46,493 bases of DNA from Enterovibrio coralii. GTDB lineage: Bacteria > Pseudomonadota > Gammaproteobacteria > Enterobacterales > Vibrionaceae. Positions 9,489 to 21,100 of this stretch are shown piece after piece (position 1 is the stretch's first letter; each line of letters opens with the position of its first letter). The stretch is taken from NCBI RefSeq assembly GCF_001559595.1, contig NZ_LNTY01000021.1, positions 1 to 46,493 of the forward strand. The letters are read 5' to 3'. Below the pieces are notes generated by a model. That model did no database searches. It saw only the letters and a program-made list of their open reading frames with translations, and was not told the origin of the DNA. Both the position numbers and the translations under genes were made by a program.

Positions 9489-9643
9489 TGGTGGAATCCA
9501 GACGAAAGGTGTTATTTCACCCGTAGTTACGTTCGAGCACTGCGACTGAAATTGCATTTGCAATATGAATGATTTCAGTCTGTTACATTAGTTGTAACAA
9601 TTGTAAATTACGTTTACACCACCATACGGTAATGGATAATAAC

Positions 9644-9662
9644 GCAAATCATTCTCATTACC
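9644..9662. promoter_or_regulatory. Fur-box-like operator upstream of the TonB-dependent receptor
   Basis: Read on the minus strand, GGTAATGAGAATGATTTGC matches the Fur consensus at 14 of 19 positions. The surrounding plus-strand run AAATCATTCTCATTACCATT resembles extended, overlapping Fur sites. It ends 20 bases before the receptor ATG, so it would overlap the promoter or the ribosome-binding region. Confidence 0.68.
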
Positions 9663-9681
9663 ATTATGGAAAGACAGTAAG

Positions 9682-11627
9682 ATGTACCAAGGACGTAGCT
9701 TTAAAAACTCACCCCTCGCGCTCGCAATTTGTGCAGCTCTGCTCAGTCAAACTGCCATCGCTGATGACCATTCTGATGCCCATGAAACCGTCGTTGTGAC
9801 TGGGAATCCTTTGGCGACGACAGATGTCTCCATTGATGCCTCACAGCTAGAGGAACGTCAGGCGAATGACTTGAACGATATTTTCCGTACCGATCCTGAA
9901 GTGGCAGTAGGCGGTGGTTCCGGTGTCTCGCAAAAGATTTATGTTCGTGGCTTGGAAAACACACTTTTGAATGTCTCCATTGATGGTGCCGTTCAGTCGG
10001 GTAACATTTATCACCACCAAGGCAGCCTCTCTATCGAGCCAGATATCTTGCAGCAAGTTGAGGTCATTGCAGGGGCTGGGCGTGCAACTGACGGGGCCGG
10101 CGCGCTGGGCGGTGCCATTCGCTTTGAAACGAAAGACGCCGAAGACATGCTAATGCCGGGCGAGCGTTTTGGTGGCTCTGTCAAAGCAGGCTACTACAGC
10201 AACACGGAAGGGTATAAGACTACCGTAAGCGGTTACGGCTTAATTACCGACAATGTCAGTGCGCTGGCTACCTTGTCCTATAGCGATCTGGATGATTACG
10301 AAGACGGTGATGGTGAAAAGCAAGACCATACGGGTGCAGAAAACAAAGTGGGTTATCTCAAAGTGGTCGGCAATATCACGGACTCACAGAAACTCTCTTT
10401 GAGCTACGACTCTCGTGAAGATGAAGCCTACCGTTATCACCGTCCACAATGGTTGAGAGCAAGAAAAACAGCCCAATCAATCAGGAAATGGATCGTCAAA
10501 CCTTCACCGCAAAGTATGAGCTAAACCCAGAAGACATTAGCTGGTTGAACCTCGCCCTGACTGCCTACAACACAGAGACTTCGCTTAAGCACATCGATGG
10601 GCCGTGGGGGGATTATCTGGGTGAAGCCAAGTCATTCGGTGCCGATCTTCGCAATACCACGTCGCTTGGTAAGCATGCGCTCATCTATGGTGTTGAGTAT
10701 CGTGATGATGAAGGTTATCTAACGAGCCCGACTTATGGCTCTGACAAAGACGAAGGCCAAGTCTTCGGCGTCTATCTTCAAGGTGATTTTTACGTTACTG
10801 ATGCTTTGCTTTTGAGTGCAGGCGGACGATTCGACTCTTACAAGCTTGATGAGTCTGGCGGCAACAAATTCGACCATGATGGTTTCAGCCCGAATGTCAG
10901 CGTGAACTATGCAATTACCTCTAATCTTAACGTTTATGCTGGCTATGCGCAGGCTTTGCGTGGTGCCCAAGTGCGTGAAATCTTCAAGCTGGATGGCACA
11001 AAGAGTGCAGAGACCCGCAAGGAAGAAACGGCAGAAAACACAGAAGTAGGAGCGAGCTGGGTTTCAGGTGGACTGCACCTGTCTGCTACAGCATTCGTGA
11101 CCAAAATTGATGATATTGTCGATGAAGAGAACAGCGAACTGACAAACGTCGGTGACTTGGAAACCAAAGGCTTCACGACCCGCGCTGCGTACTACTGGGA
11201 TTCCGTGTCGGCTGGCATTAGCTACAACCAGTCACGTCCTGAGTTGGATGGTAAGCCGCTGAATGACGACACCAAAGGCATTGGTACGGCAATCGGTGAT
11301 ACCTGGGTAGCGGATGTGAACTATCAAATCACTGAGAGCATCCTGGTGGGCTATGTTGGTCGCTACGTGGAACGTCTGACGGATGTTGCCGATGGTTACG
11401 ATGAAAAAGCGGGTTATGCCGTGCATGACATCTACAGTGAGTGGACGCCGTTCGCCAATGAAGATCTGACGGTGTCGCTGGCAGTGAAGAACCTGTTTGA
11501 CAAAGCCTATCGTGACCACGCGAGCTATGGTATCTACCGCAATGATGATGGCTCACAAAGCACAATCGCGGTGGGCACACGCGAGCCGGGTCGAGACATT
11601 CGATTCAATGTGGCTTACGCATTCTAA
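9682..11627 (+). CDS. TonB-dependent outer-membrane siderophore receptor (frame broken once)
   Basis: Outer-membrane receptor of 648 residues once one base is restored. A signal peptide is followed by the mature-type start ADDHSDAHETVVVTGNPLATT, which resembles a TonB box. The plug domain follows (DLNDIFRTDPEVAVGGGS, IYVRGLENT, VEVIAGAGRATDGAGALGGAI), then a 22-strand-type barrel ending in VNLFDKAYRDH and the terminal aromatic residue of VAYAF. The first frame ends at 10524; restoring a G at 10451-10452 (TGG to TGGG) joins PQW to VESKKNSPINQ. The likely substrate is the ferric form of the siderophore made by the neighbouring asb genes; this is by position, not from a substrate-specific motif. 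A haem or other catecholate receptor is the alternative. A Fur-like site precedes the gene and a strong terminator follows it. Confidence 0.87.
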
Positions 11628-11636
11628 TGCAACCGA

Positions 11637-11660
11637 AGAGAGGCGAAAGCCTCTCTTTTT
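11637..11660 (+). terminator. Intrinsic terminator after the TonB receptor
   Basis: An eight-pair stem AGAGAGGC/GCCTCTCT with a GAAA tetraloop is followed by a run of T residues, ten bases past the receptor stop. Confidence 0.9.
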
Positions 11661-11769
11661 GATCTCGCCAAAAGTTTCGCATCTTGCCTTGTGACAATCC
11701 TTCTTTCGTCACTGTCATCGCCAATGTCCCAGCTAAGATATAGCTATTACTTTGTGCGTTGAGGGGCGT

Positions 11770-12612
11770 ATGAAAAAAGACCTTTTGATGATCCTCTTTA
11801 TCAGCATGTTTCTGCTCGGTGCCTATATGGCTATCGCGCAGGCTTCTCCTTGGGAGTCAGTGAAAGAGCCTTTCGCGGGACAAGAGCAGTCAATTGGTAG
11901 TTACGCCAATGGTTGCTTGAGCGGTGGAGAGGCGTTGCCCTTAAAAGGGGAGGGCTATCAGGTGATTCGGCCGTCAAGAAATCGCTACTACGGCCACCCT
12001 GACATGATTACCTACCTGACAAAGCTCGGTGCCAAAACCAAGGCGTTTGGGTTGGATGATCTGTTGATTGCGGACATCGCCATGCCGCGCGGTGGCAATT
12101 TCTCTAGTGGGCACGCTAGTCATCAAACGGGTTTGGATGCAGATATTTGGTTGAGCTTTGCACCCGATACTCTCACCAAAAAGGCCGTTGAAAATCAGAC
12201 GGCAATTAGCATGGTGGATTTGAAAAACTACAAACTTCGCCGCGATAACTGGCTTGATGATCACGCAGTATTGTTTCAAGTGGCGGCGTCAGAGCCAGAA
12301 GTCGCGCGCATCTTTGTTCATCCAGTGATTAAAGAAACCTTGTGCTCGATGGAATGGGAAGACAGAAGCTGGCTGCAAAAAGTCCGGCCTTGGTGGGGAC
12401 ATCACTACCACATGCATGTCAGGCTCAGTTGTCCGGAAGGAAGTGCGTCTTGTGTGAATCAGAAAGCACCACCACAGGGCGATGGCTGTGGGGCTGAGCT
12501 AGTAAGTTGGCGACCTAAACCTGAAGACAGCAACAAGAAGACGGCTTCAGTGACGAAAAAGAAGAAAGTGAAGATAAAACCGGCACAGTGCACAACAGTG
12601 TTAACCCAATAA
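11770..12612 (+). CDS. mepA: Penicillin-insensitive murein endopeptidase MepA
   Basis: Periplasmic zinc peptidase of the LAS (M74) family that cuts D-alanyl-meso-diaminopimelate crosslinks in peptidoglycan. The 280-residue length is close to E. coli MepA (about 274). A signal peptide spans roughly residues 1-26 (hydrophobic LLMILFISMFLLGAYMAIA, then QASPW). Metal-binding segments visible are SGHASHQTGLDADIW (His and Asp ligands) and WWGHHYHMHVRLSC near residue 218. Conserved Cys residues near the C-terminus probably form disulfides. ATG 11770 is chosen because GAGGGGC precedes it and the signal peptide then starts MKKDLL; a TTG at 11752 would add six residues. The Lys-rich tail (KKKKVKIKPAQ) is an unusual basic extension. 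The gene is convergent with yfhL across a shared terminator. Confidence 0.93.
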   Translation: MKKDLLMILFISMFLLGAYMAIAQASPWESVKEPFAGQEQSIGSYANGCLSGGEALPLKGEGYQVIRPSRNRYYGHPDMITYLTKLGAKTKAFGLDDLLIADIAMPRGGNFSSGHASHQTGLDADIWLSFAPDTLTKKAVENQTAISMVDLKNYKLRRDNWLDDHAVLFQVAASEPEVARIFVHPVIKETLCSMEWEDRSWLQKVRPWWGHHYHMHVRLSCPEGSASCVNQKAPPQGDGCGAELVSWRPKPEDSNKKTASVTKKKKVKIKPAQCTTVLTQ

Positions 12613-12640
12613 AAAAAGCGCCTATCGGCGCTTTTCTCTT
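12611..12640. terminator. Bidirectional terminator between mepA and yfhL
   Basis: The stem AAAAGCGCC/GGCGCTTTT with a TATC loop sits in the 28-base gap between convergent mepA and yfhL. A and T runs on both sides allow it to serve either gene. Confidence 0.88.
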
Positions 12641-12898
<258 letters not shown>

Positions 12899-14302
12899 TT
12901 ACGCACTCACTGCTTTAGGCGCGTTTGGGTTACGCGTGTTTGCACCGTCAGTCAGGTTGCGCATCAGCAGACCAAAGTTCAGGTCCATGTCTTCTGGCAC
13001 TGGGATAAAGACAAAGTGACCGTTGCCTTTCGCATCGTCAATCACTTCGCTCTTGCGGTTTTCCATGGTTTCCAGCGTGAAGATCACATTGCCTTTTGGT
13101 GTCATCACTTCCAGTGAGTCACCCACAACGAATTTGTTCTTCACTTCAACTTCTGCCAGGTTGCCACGGCGTTTACCGGTGAACTCACCCACGAATTGCT
13201 GGCTGTCAGACACAGAGTAACCGTACTCGTAGTTTTGGTACTCACCATGGTTGTGACGGCGCAGGAAGCCTTCGGTGTAACCACGGTGCGCCAAGCTTTC
13301 CAGCGTGGTCATCAGGGTTTCATCAAACGGTTTACCCGCGACAGCATCGTCGATTGCTTGGCGGTATACCTGTGCGGTACGTGCACAGTAGTAGAAAGAC
13401 TTGGTACGGCCTTCGATTTTAAGCGAGTGAACACCCATCTTGGTCAGACGGTCAACGTGCTGGATAGCACGCAGGTCTTTCGAGTTCATGATGTAGGTGC
13501 CGTGCTCGTCTTCAAACGCAGCCATTTTTTCGTCTGGGCGATGGGTTTCGCTCAGCAGAACCACTTCGTCAGTTGGTTTGCCTAGACCAATGGTGTTGTC
13601 TGGACGCTCTTCAGCTTCTTGGATTTGAACAGAAGCAGCAGGCTGGATCTCAACGATTTGGCCTGTTTCATCTTCAGTCGCTTTCTCTGTTTTGTATTCC
13701 CAACGACATGCGTTGGTGCAGGTGCCTTGGTTCGGGTCACGTTTGTTGATGTAACCAGACAGTAGGCAGCGGCCAGAGTAAGCCATGCAAAGTGCACCGT
13801 GAACGAAGATTTCGATCTCCATTTCAGGGACTTCTTTGCGTACTTCTTCGATTTCTTCCAAAGACAATTCACGTGACAAAATCACACGCTCAATGCCTTG
13901 GGTTTGCCAGAACTTCACGGTTGCCCAGTTCACCGCATTCGCTTGAACAGACAGGTGAATCGCCATGTCAGGAAAGGCTTCACGTACCATCATGATAAGA
14001 CCAGGGTCAGACATGATCAGCGCATCTGGTCCCATATCAACAACAGGCTTCAGGTCGCGGATGAAGGTTTTCAGCTTTGAGTTGTGCGGTTGAATGTTAC
14101 ATACCACGTAGAACTTTTTACCCAGTGCGTGGGCTTCATCGATACCGATTTGTAGGTTCTCGTGGTTGAATTCGTTGTTACGCACACGAAGGCTGTAACG
14201 TGGTTGACCGGCGTATACTGCGTCTGCGCCGTATGCAAATGCATAGCGCATGTTTTTTAGGCTGCCCGCAGGAGACAGAAGTTCTGGTACAAACATAGTC
14301 AT
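12899..14302 (-). CDS. trhP: tRNA 5-hydroxyuridine modification protein TrhP (YegQ, U32 peptidase family)
   Basis: Member of the U32 'peptidase' family that hydroxylates uridine 34 of certain tRNAs by the prephenate-dependent route known for E. coli TrhP. Similarity to E. coli YegQ is very high along its length: PELLSPAGSLKNMRYAFAYG at the start, then HLSVQANAVNWATVKFWQ, and VHGALCMAYSGRCLLSG followed by GTCTNACRWEY, whose Cys residues are candidates for binding an Fe-S cluster. ATG 14302 (MTMFVPELL) or ATG 14296 (MFVPELL) is the likely start; the open frame extends upstream to 14413, but that part matches nothing. From 14302 the protein has 467 residues, against about 453 in E. coli. It lies just upstream of yfhL and is divergent from mepM. 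Confidence 0.93.
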   Translation of the reverse strand: MTMFVPELLSPAGSLKNMRYAFAYGADAVYAGQPRYSLRVRNNEFNHENLQIGIDEAHALGKKFYVVCNIQPHNSKLKTFIRDLKPVVDMGPDALIMSDPGLIMMVREAFPDMAIHLSVQANAVNWATVKFWQTQGIERVILSRELSLEEIEEVRKEVPEMEIEIFVHGALCMAYSGRCLLSGYINKRDPNQGTCTNACRWEYKTEKATEDETGQIVEIQPAASVQIQEAEERPDNTIGLGKPTDEVVLLSETHRPDEKMAAFEDEHGTYIMNSKDLRAIQHVDRLTKMGVHSLKIEGRTKSFYYCARTAQVYRQAIDDAVAGKPFDETLMTTLESLAHRGYTEGFLRRHNHGEYQNYEYGYSVSDSQQFVGEFTGKRRGNLAEVEVKNKFVVGDSLEVMTPKGNVIFTLETMENRKSEVIDDAKGNGHFVFIPVPEDMDLNFGLLMRNLTDGANTRNPNAPKAVSA

Positions 14303-14553
14303 TGCTTCTATTTCTGAGTGTAAGTCAGGCCGCATCCAAAAATGAGGCGGAGGTGCGGGCGATTTTACTGTGATCTTGTTAACATAGCCAGTTCCATTCA
14401 GGAAACCATTCAAAGAAATTGGTGTCTTTCAACTTGTCTGCAAAATTATGGGTAATTCGCGCATAATTTGACAAAATGATGATTAGAGCTCCAAAATTCG
14501 CCTGTATGTTAGGCAAACGTTTTAAAACTCACGCAACATTGAGCAAAAAATAG

Positions 14554-15824
14554 ATGTATGAAAAGAAAACCAAGACGATAAGCAAGCTGTCGAAATCGGT
14601 TCTTGGCCTGATGGGATTGTCGTTAGTGACGGTTGCGGTCTCGATTAACGTGATGCATTCCGACCCTATTCGTGTCGTTCCCCTCAATATTGCGGGTTCA
14701 TTGCTGCCTTCAAAATTCACGTCTGACGCGGAAGTTGAGGAGGTTGTTGACCTTCCTGACTACCAATACACCATCCAGTCGGGCGATAGCCTTAGCCAAA
14801 TATTCATGAAGCTTGGTATTCCTTACGGCGATTTGTTAAAGCTGATGGAAACCGACCTTAACCACTTGCGTATTGATACTTTGCAACCTGATGACGTGCT
14901 GCGTTTTTGGGTCGATCCGACGGGTAAAAAACTGCTTAAACTTGAGCTCGAATTCAATATTGCTCAAAAGGTTCAGTATTCACGTTTAGATGATGACACC
15001 TTTGAGTTTCAGGAAATCGATATTCCGGGCGATTGGGTGCAATCAGTCACCGTTGGGGATATTGAAGGCAGTTTCTCTGTGTCAGCCCGACGCGCAGGAT
15101 TGAGCTACAACGATGTGCAAGTGATCACCAACCTGCTCAAAGACAAGATGAACTTCTCGCGTGACCTGCGTGCGGGTGACAAGTTTGAAGTTGTTCGTGC
15201 GGAGCAGTTTGTGGATGGTCAAGCCAGTGGTCAGCGCGAAATTCAGGCTATCCGTATTGAACGTCGTGGTGGTGCTATTACGGCATACCTGCACACGGAC
15301 GGTAACTACTACGACAAAAATGGCGACAGCTTCAACGTGCTTTCCAGCGCTACCCAACTGCGCACAAAGAGCGCATCAGCTCTAACTTCAACCCACGCCG
15401 TAAGCACCCAGTGACTGGCCGTGTTTCACCGCACAACGGGACGGACTTTGCAGTAAGAACGGGTACACCTGTGTTGTCGACGGGCGACGGAGTGGTGGTG
15501 ATGGTCAGAAACCACCCTTACGCCGGTAAGTACGTGGTGATTGACCACGGTAACCAGTACAAGACACGTTACCTGCACAACAGCAAGATTTTGGTGAAGA
15601 AAGGTCAGCGTGTGTCTCGCGGGCAGAAAATTGCGCTGTCAGGTCAAAGCGGACGTGTGACCGGACCGCATATTCACTATGAATTGTTGATCCGAGGACG
15701 AGCGGTGAATCCTATGACGGCAAAAATTCCGATGGCGACATCGGTGCCGAAAAAGGAAAAAACCGAGTTTAAGGATGCGGTGACAAAATACGATGACATG
15801 ATGCTGAAGGCATCGGTTCAATAA
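14554..15824 (+). CDS. mepM: Murein DD-endopeptidase MepM (frame broken once)
   Basis: Peptidoglycan hydrolase of the M23 (lysostaphin-like) family that cuts D-Ala-meso-DAP crosslinks and helps the wall grow. Domains in order are an N-terminal membrane anchor (about residues 15-33), an OapA/LysM-like segment around YTIQSGDSLSQIFMKLG (near 74), and the zinc peptidase domain with HNGTDFAV and the GPHIHYEL pair of His residues. The first frame ends at 15414 and the peptidase continues in another frame. Adding one G at 15339 gives VAFQRYPTAHKERISSNFNP and a 423-residue protein, close to E. coli MepM. Without the repair the catalytic domain would be cut off. A strong terminator follows the stop. 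Confidence 0.9.
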
Positions 15825-15852
15825 AAAAACAGGGCATTGCCCTGTTTTTTTA
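15823..15852. terminator. Terminator between mepM and rdgC
   Basis: The stem CAGGGC/GCCCTG is flanked by seven A and seven T residues, starting at the mepM stop codon. It lies between convergent mepM and rdgC and is symmetrical enough to end both. Confidence 0.9.
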
Positions 15853-15868
15853 TGTCTGTGGTTTAGGC

Positions 15869-16783
15869 TTACTCAGCCTTATCGACGCCACCCAACTCTT
15901 CGTAAAGGTTTGGCAAGAACGCGCCAAGCTCACCACACATTAATGACAAGTCTGCATCCAGACGCTGTGCCATGTCTTCGCGGTCGATGTCTGCGTTCTG
16001 ATCGCGCAGCTCTTCAGAGAACTTAATGCGTTTGATAGACATGTCGTCACACAGCATGAACTCAATACGGTCTTGCCAGTTCATCGCCAGTTTGGTGACC
16101 AGCTTTTCTGCTTCAATGTGCGCCAGAATTTCATCGCTAGACAGGTCTTGTTGCTTACAGCGAATAACGCCACCTTGCTCAAGAATGGCTTTTAGTTCGG
16201 CTTCTTCACCAATGGTGATGCCTTTCGGCGCGTGACCTGAACGTACCCATTCCGTCATAGCCAGTTCAACCGGCTTGTTGGTTTCAACAGGCACGACTGG
16301 CAGACTACCCAGAGATTTACGCAGCAGAGCCAGAATGTCTTCTGCTTTTTTCGCACTGCCAGCGTCTACTAGGATAAGTCCGGCTTTTGGCATCACAAGT
16401 GCGTAGGTTTGGCTGGTGCGGCTGAATGCGCGTGGCAGCAAATCCATTACGATGTCATCTTTGATGCTGTCTTTTTCTTTTTTCTTCAGCGGACGGCCTT
16501 GCTCACGCTCCATCGCGTCTACTTTTGCTGTCAGGGAGTCTTTGATCACTGATGCTGGCAGCATTTTTTCTTCTTTGCGTGCACATACCAGAATGTTGCC
16601 ATCGCTGACGTGGGTCATCATGTCGCCATGTTTGCCTAACGCCGTGGTCCAGCCGAATTTTTGCATGTCCTGGCTGCCACATGGGGTAAAGCGAAACTCA
16701 GAAAGTTGCTTTTCCATATGCTCAGGGTCTAGGTCGATGTCTCGGGTAAGGCGGTAGGTAAAAATGTTCTTGAACCAAATCAT
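15869..16783 (-). CDS. rdgC: Recombination-associated protein RdgC
   Basis: A 304-residue protein matching RdgC, a nucleoid-associated, ring-forming DNA-binding protein that limits RecA action and replication-linked recombination. Recognisable segments are the start [20 protein letters not shown], the block [17 protein letters not shown] near residue 68, [18 protein letters not shown] near 94, and [20 protein letters not shown] in the last third. Length equals that of E. coli RdgC (about 303). It is divergent from sbcD, with a 119-base gap that must carry both promoters. The frame is intact. Confidence 0.94.
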   Translation of the reverse strand: MIWFKNIFTYRLTRDIDLDPEHMEKQLSEFRFTPCGSQDMQKFGWTTALGKHGDMMTHVSDGNILVCARKEEKMLPASVIKDSLTAKVDAMEREQGRPLKKKEKDSIKDDIVMDLLPRAFSRTSQTYALVMPKAGLILVDAGSAKKAEDILALLRKSLGSLPVVPVETNKPVELAMTEWVRSGHAPKGITIGEEAELKAILEQGGVIRCKQQDLSSDEILAHIEAEKLVTKLAMNWQDRIEFMLCDDMSIKRIKFSEELRDQNADIDREDMAQRLDADLSLMCGELGAFLPNLYEELGGVDKAE

Positions 16784-16902
16784 GGCGAGGCGTTATCCAT
16801 CAGGTAATGACAAAGGCCACATGGTATTGCATTCAGTGACGAATGTCGCCGCAATTGCGATACAATTTGGGACTCAGCACAAGAACGAGCGCATAAGCAT
16901 TA

Positions 16903-18138
16903 ATGAAAATACTCCACACGTCAGATTGGCATCTGGGACAAAACTTCTTTACTAAAAGCCGCAAACAAGAACATCAGGCTTTTCTGGACTGGCTGCTCGA
17001 TGAGATAGACAACAACCAGATTGATGCCGTCATCGTGGCGGGAGATATTTTCGATACGGGGTCGCCGCCAAGCTATGCCCGTGAAATGTATAACCAGTTC
17101 GTGGTGTCTATCAGCCAGCGTAACTGTTCGCTGGTGGTATTGGGCGGCAATCATGACTCGGTATCCACACTCAAAGAGTCTAAATCCTTGTTGGCCTGCT
17201 TACACACGTATGTGGTGGCGAACACCAGCGACGATCTAAACGACCAACTCCTTGTGCTCAATAACCGCGACGGTTCGGTTGGGGCCATTGTGTGCGCGGT
17301 GCCGTTTGTTCGCCCACGTGATGTGCTGACCAGCCAAGCGGGTGAATCAGGCACGGAGAAACGTCAGGCATTGGGTGATGCGATAAAAGCGCATTATCAC
17401 GACTTGTATCAAGCGGCAGTAAACCTTCGAAAAGACAATGGCTGGCAAGTGCCCATCATTGCCACCGGACACCTGACTGCTCTGGGTGTCAGCCCGTCGA
17501 AATCCGTGCGCGATATTTATATCGGCACCCTCGATGGATTCGCTGCAGACGGCTTTCCGCCCGCTGATTACATCGCCCTTGGACATATCCATCGTCCGCA
17601 AATTGTCGCCAAGTCTGAGCACATCCGCTACAGCGGCTCGCCGATCCCGCTGAGCTTTGATGAGCTCAAGTTCAACAAGCAAGTAGTGCTGGTGGAATTT
17701 AATGGAGAGGCACGTGTACGTATCGAACCGATCAGCATTCCGAGCTTTCAGCCTATGGGTGTCCTAAAAGGGTCTTTGGAAGAGATAGATGTACAGCTTT
17801 CCCAGTATAAAGATCATGATGATCCAAAAGCTGTTTGGCTGCACATTGAGGTCTCCGTACAAGACTATCTCTCTGATTTACAACAACGTATTCAATTGAT
17901 GACCGAAGGGCTCAATGTGGAGGTGTTACAGCTTCAGCGCACCCGTGGGCCAAAAGCTCAAGCATTGACACAAGAGGCCAAAGAGACCTTGTCTGAGTTA
18001 ACGCCTAACGATGTGTTCCAAAAGCGTTTGGCACTTGAAGTGTTCGAAGGTGACGAAGAAATTGCCCGTCGAGACCGCATTCAAACGCAGTTCGCCAACA
18101 TTGTTGCCGAAGTGGAAAACGTGGAGGCAAGCGAATGA
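16903..18138 (+). CDS. sbcD: SbcCD nuclease subunit D (Mre11-like)
   Basis: Metallophosphoesterase subunit of the SbcCD complex, which opens DNA hairpins and trims blocked double-strand ends. The family motifs are at the start: HTSDWHLGQ (residues 5-13), VAGDIFDTG (about 46), LGGNHDS (about 80), then TGHLTALG and LGHIHRPQ, which carry the remaining metal-binding His residues. Its 411 residues are normal for the family. The stop overlaps the sbcC start by four bases (ATGA), so the two subunits are translationally coupled. Confidence 0.96.
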   Translation: MKILHTSDWHLGQNFFTKSRKQEHQAFLDWLLDEIDNNQIDAVIVAGDIFDTGSPPSYAREMYNQFVVSISQRNCSLVVLGGNHDSVSTLKESKSLLACLHTYVVANTSDDLNDQLLVLNNRDGSVGAIVCAVPFVRPRDVLTSQAGESGTEKRQALGDAIKAHYHDLYQAAVNLRKDNGWQVPIIATGHLTALGVSPSKSVRDIYIGTLDGFAADGFPPADYIALGHIHRPQIVAKSEHIRYSGSPIPLSFDELKFNKQVVLVEFNGEARVRIEPISIPSFQPMGVLKGSLEEIDVQLSQYKDHDDPKAVWLHIEVSVQDYLSDLQQRIQLMTEGLNVEVLQLQRTRGPKAQALTQEAKETLSELTPNDVFQKRLALEVFEGDEEIARRDRIQTQFANIVAEVENVEASE

Positions 18139-21100
18139 AAATCCTAAGCCTTCGCTTTAAAAACCTGAACTCGCTTAAAGGTGAGTGGAAAATTGATTTC
18201 ACCCAAACGCCGTTTTCTGACAACGGCTTGTTTGCAATAACCGGTGCCACTGGCGCAGGTAAAACCACCTTGCTCGATGCCATTTGTTTGGCGTTGTACC
18301 ATCAAACGCCACGCCTTGGACTCATCTCGACGTCCAGCAATGAAATCATGACGCGTGGCATGGCGGAGTGTTCTGCCGAAGTTGAGTTTGAGGTCAAAGG
18401 CCACCCATACCGCGCGTTTTGGAGCATGCGCCGCTCACGAGGCAAAGCGGACGGCAATTTGCAACAGGCCGATGTGGAGCTGGTGGATGCGAAAACCGAC
18501 AAAGTGCTCGCCACGCAAGTGAAGCAAAAAAATGAGCTGGTCGAGAGTATTACCGGTCTCGATTTCTCGCGCTTTACCAAATCAATGATGCTTTCCCAAG
18601 GTGAGTTCGCCGCGTTTTTGAATGCCAAAGAAAACGAACGTGCAGAGCTGCTTGAAGAGCTGACCGGCACCGAAATCTATGGCCGTATTTCAGAAAAAGT
18701 GCACGAGCACTTCGCCGCAGCGAAGTTGGCATTGAGTCAAAAAGAAGCCGAAGCCAAAGGTGTGCAACTGCTCAGTGCGGAGGAACTTTCCGAGCTTGAA
18801 AGCGCGCTGACAGATGTTGATGACTTGTTGAAAACTGAGCGAGACAAACAAGCCGCACTCACTGCGCACTTGGCGTGGTGGAAAGAGCATCAAAAAAGCC
18901 ACCAAGAAGAAACACAAGCGAAAGCGCAGCAAGCGGATGCTGAAACCAAGTGGCAAGATGCCAAACCTAGGCTGGATAAGCTAGAGCACAGTGAGCCCGC
19001 TGAAAAACTGCGACTGCCTTACGAGCGTTGGCAAACCGCGCTGAAAAACGTGGAAACGTCTAATCAAACTTTGCTGGCCAAACAAGCGTCACTAAAAGCG
19101 ACGTCAGAGAAAAGCGTGCAGGCAGACGAAGCCTTGCAGAAAGCGTCTGACGTACTGACGCTGGCGAAAACCCAACAGCGAGAGTTGGAGACACTGGTCA
19201 GCGAGCAAGTGTTGCCGCTGGATACCGACATCAAACACCAATCGCAACGCCACCAAGAATTGAGCACTCAACGCACAGGGCTGAGTAACAAGCAAAGTGA
19301 ATTGAGCGCATCGCAAGGCCAGCTTGCCGAGCAACTTGATGGGAAAAAGCGAGAGCTAGACACCGTCACTACCTATTTGTCGCAACACCAATCTGCCGCC
19401 CAACTTAAGCAGTATCTTGGTCAGTGGGCACAGATGGGACAACAGCTTTCGCAAGAGCAACTTGCGATTGTGGCATTGCAAAAGCAAGAGACCGAGCTGA
19501 CGTCATCGCTTCAGGCGGAGGTCGAAAAAGCCACGACGCACGAAAAAGAGAAACAAGCGACCCAAGTTCAATGCGAACACACCAAACAAGCATGGGAAGG
19601 GCAGCAACAAGCGTTTACGAAAGCGACAGAGCGTGGCGATGTTGAATCATTGGATAAGCAGCGCGAGCAATTAAGTGCAGAGCTTTCCACGCACATGCAG
19701 TTGGGGCAATGGCAACAACAGTGGCTGGAGCTTGAAAACGACAATGCAGAGAAACGTCATGTGCTGGGCGAACAAACAGCGCAATCGAAAACGTTAGAAC
19801 AAGACGTTACGGCACTTCGTCAGCAATACAAAGATAAAAAGCAACTGATTGATGCACTCTCAAAGCTGGTCAGTCAGGAAGAACATTTGGCGCAATATCG
19901 TGCGGCACTTCAACCGCACGAGGCTTGTCCGCTGTGTGGCTCGACTGAGCATCCTGCACTGACCGATGAGGCAGTGAACGTTTCTGATACCTTGCAGCAA
20001 AAAGCCGCGGCAGAAACGGCGCTTAAAGAGTTGGAAAACATCGGTAAAGAAACCGGTATGAAGCTTGAAGCGGGCAAGCGTTATATCGAGGAACTCGACA
20101 AGCACTTGGCGCGCAATCAGCAACAGCAAAAGGCATTGAGTGATAGCTGGGCTAACGCGGCATCTAGCATCAAGCTGAGTATCACTATTGATCAGCAAGA
20201 CGCTTTCACGGCTTTCAGTGATGAACAGCGACAAATCCGTGATGCGTTGACCCAAACACTGACATCTTTGAAAACCCAAGAAAAAGCCCTGCAACAGTCA
20301 AAACAGCGTTGGGACGACGCTGCGCGTCTATTGGCAAGTGCCGAGCAGGCGCACTCTTTGTTATCGCTTTCTATCGAGAACAAACAGCGAGAAATACAAA
20401 AGCTCTTGGCAGACAAAAGCCAAAAGCAAGATTACCTCGAAACGCTGCAAAGCGTGTTGAGTCAGCAGATTTCTGAAAGTGGCTACATGCCACCGGAAGA
20501 CAACGCACTGACTGCGTGGTTAGCGGCGAGAAAGCAAGATGCTGACGCTTGGGAACAAAACAACCTTCGAAAAGAGACCTTAGCCAAAGAGGTGGCACTT
20601 CAGGAGGTTGAACTCGCCAACTGCGTGAAAGAGATGACCGCATTGGCCGAGCAGCAGCGTGCGTTGCAATCTGATATCGATACCTTGTCTTCGACGCTTG
20701 AAGCAGCCAAAGCCAAGCGCGCAGAGATCTTTGGTGATAAATCGATTGATGCAGAAAAACGCCGCGTTGCCGAGCAGATGGAACAGACGGAAAATGCACA
20801 CAAGGCCGCACAATCCTTAGCGCAACAATGTCAGGGTGACTTACGTGCCATTCAGGCAGACGTGACCAGCCAAACCCAAACGCTGGAGAGTCTGACTGCT
20901 GCGCTAAACACGCATTCCGTGCAGTGGGAAGAGAGCCTTTCTACGTCGCCGTTTGACGCGCTTGAAGCCTTTCAGGCCGCTTTGCTGCCAGAAGACGAAA
21001 AGCAGCAATTGCTGGCAGAAAAACGTGCTCTGGAAAATGCGCTGGAAGGGGCGAAAGTGTTGCAGCAAAAAGCGCAGCAACATGTTCAGGATGTCCTTGC

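Noticed and set aside
3509..10524. Reading asbB, asbC, asbF and the receptor as pseudogenes
   Set aside because: Each is restored to full family length by one base, both halves keep conserved motifs, and core genes in the same window carry identical damage.
20371..20811. Long antisense frames inside sbcC and other genes
   Set aside because: They mirror the codon pattern of the real genes, lack ribosome sites and match nothing.
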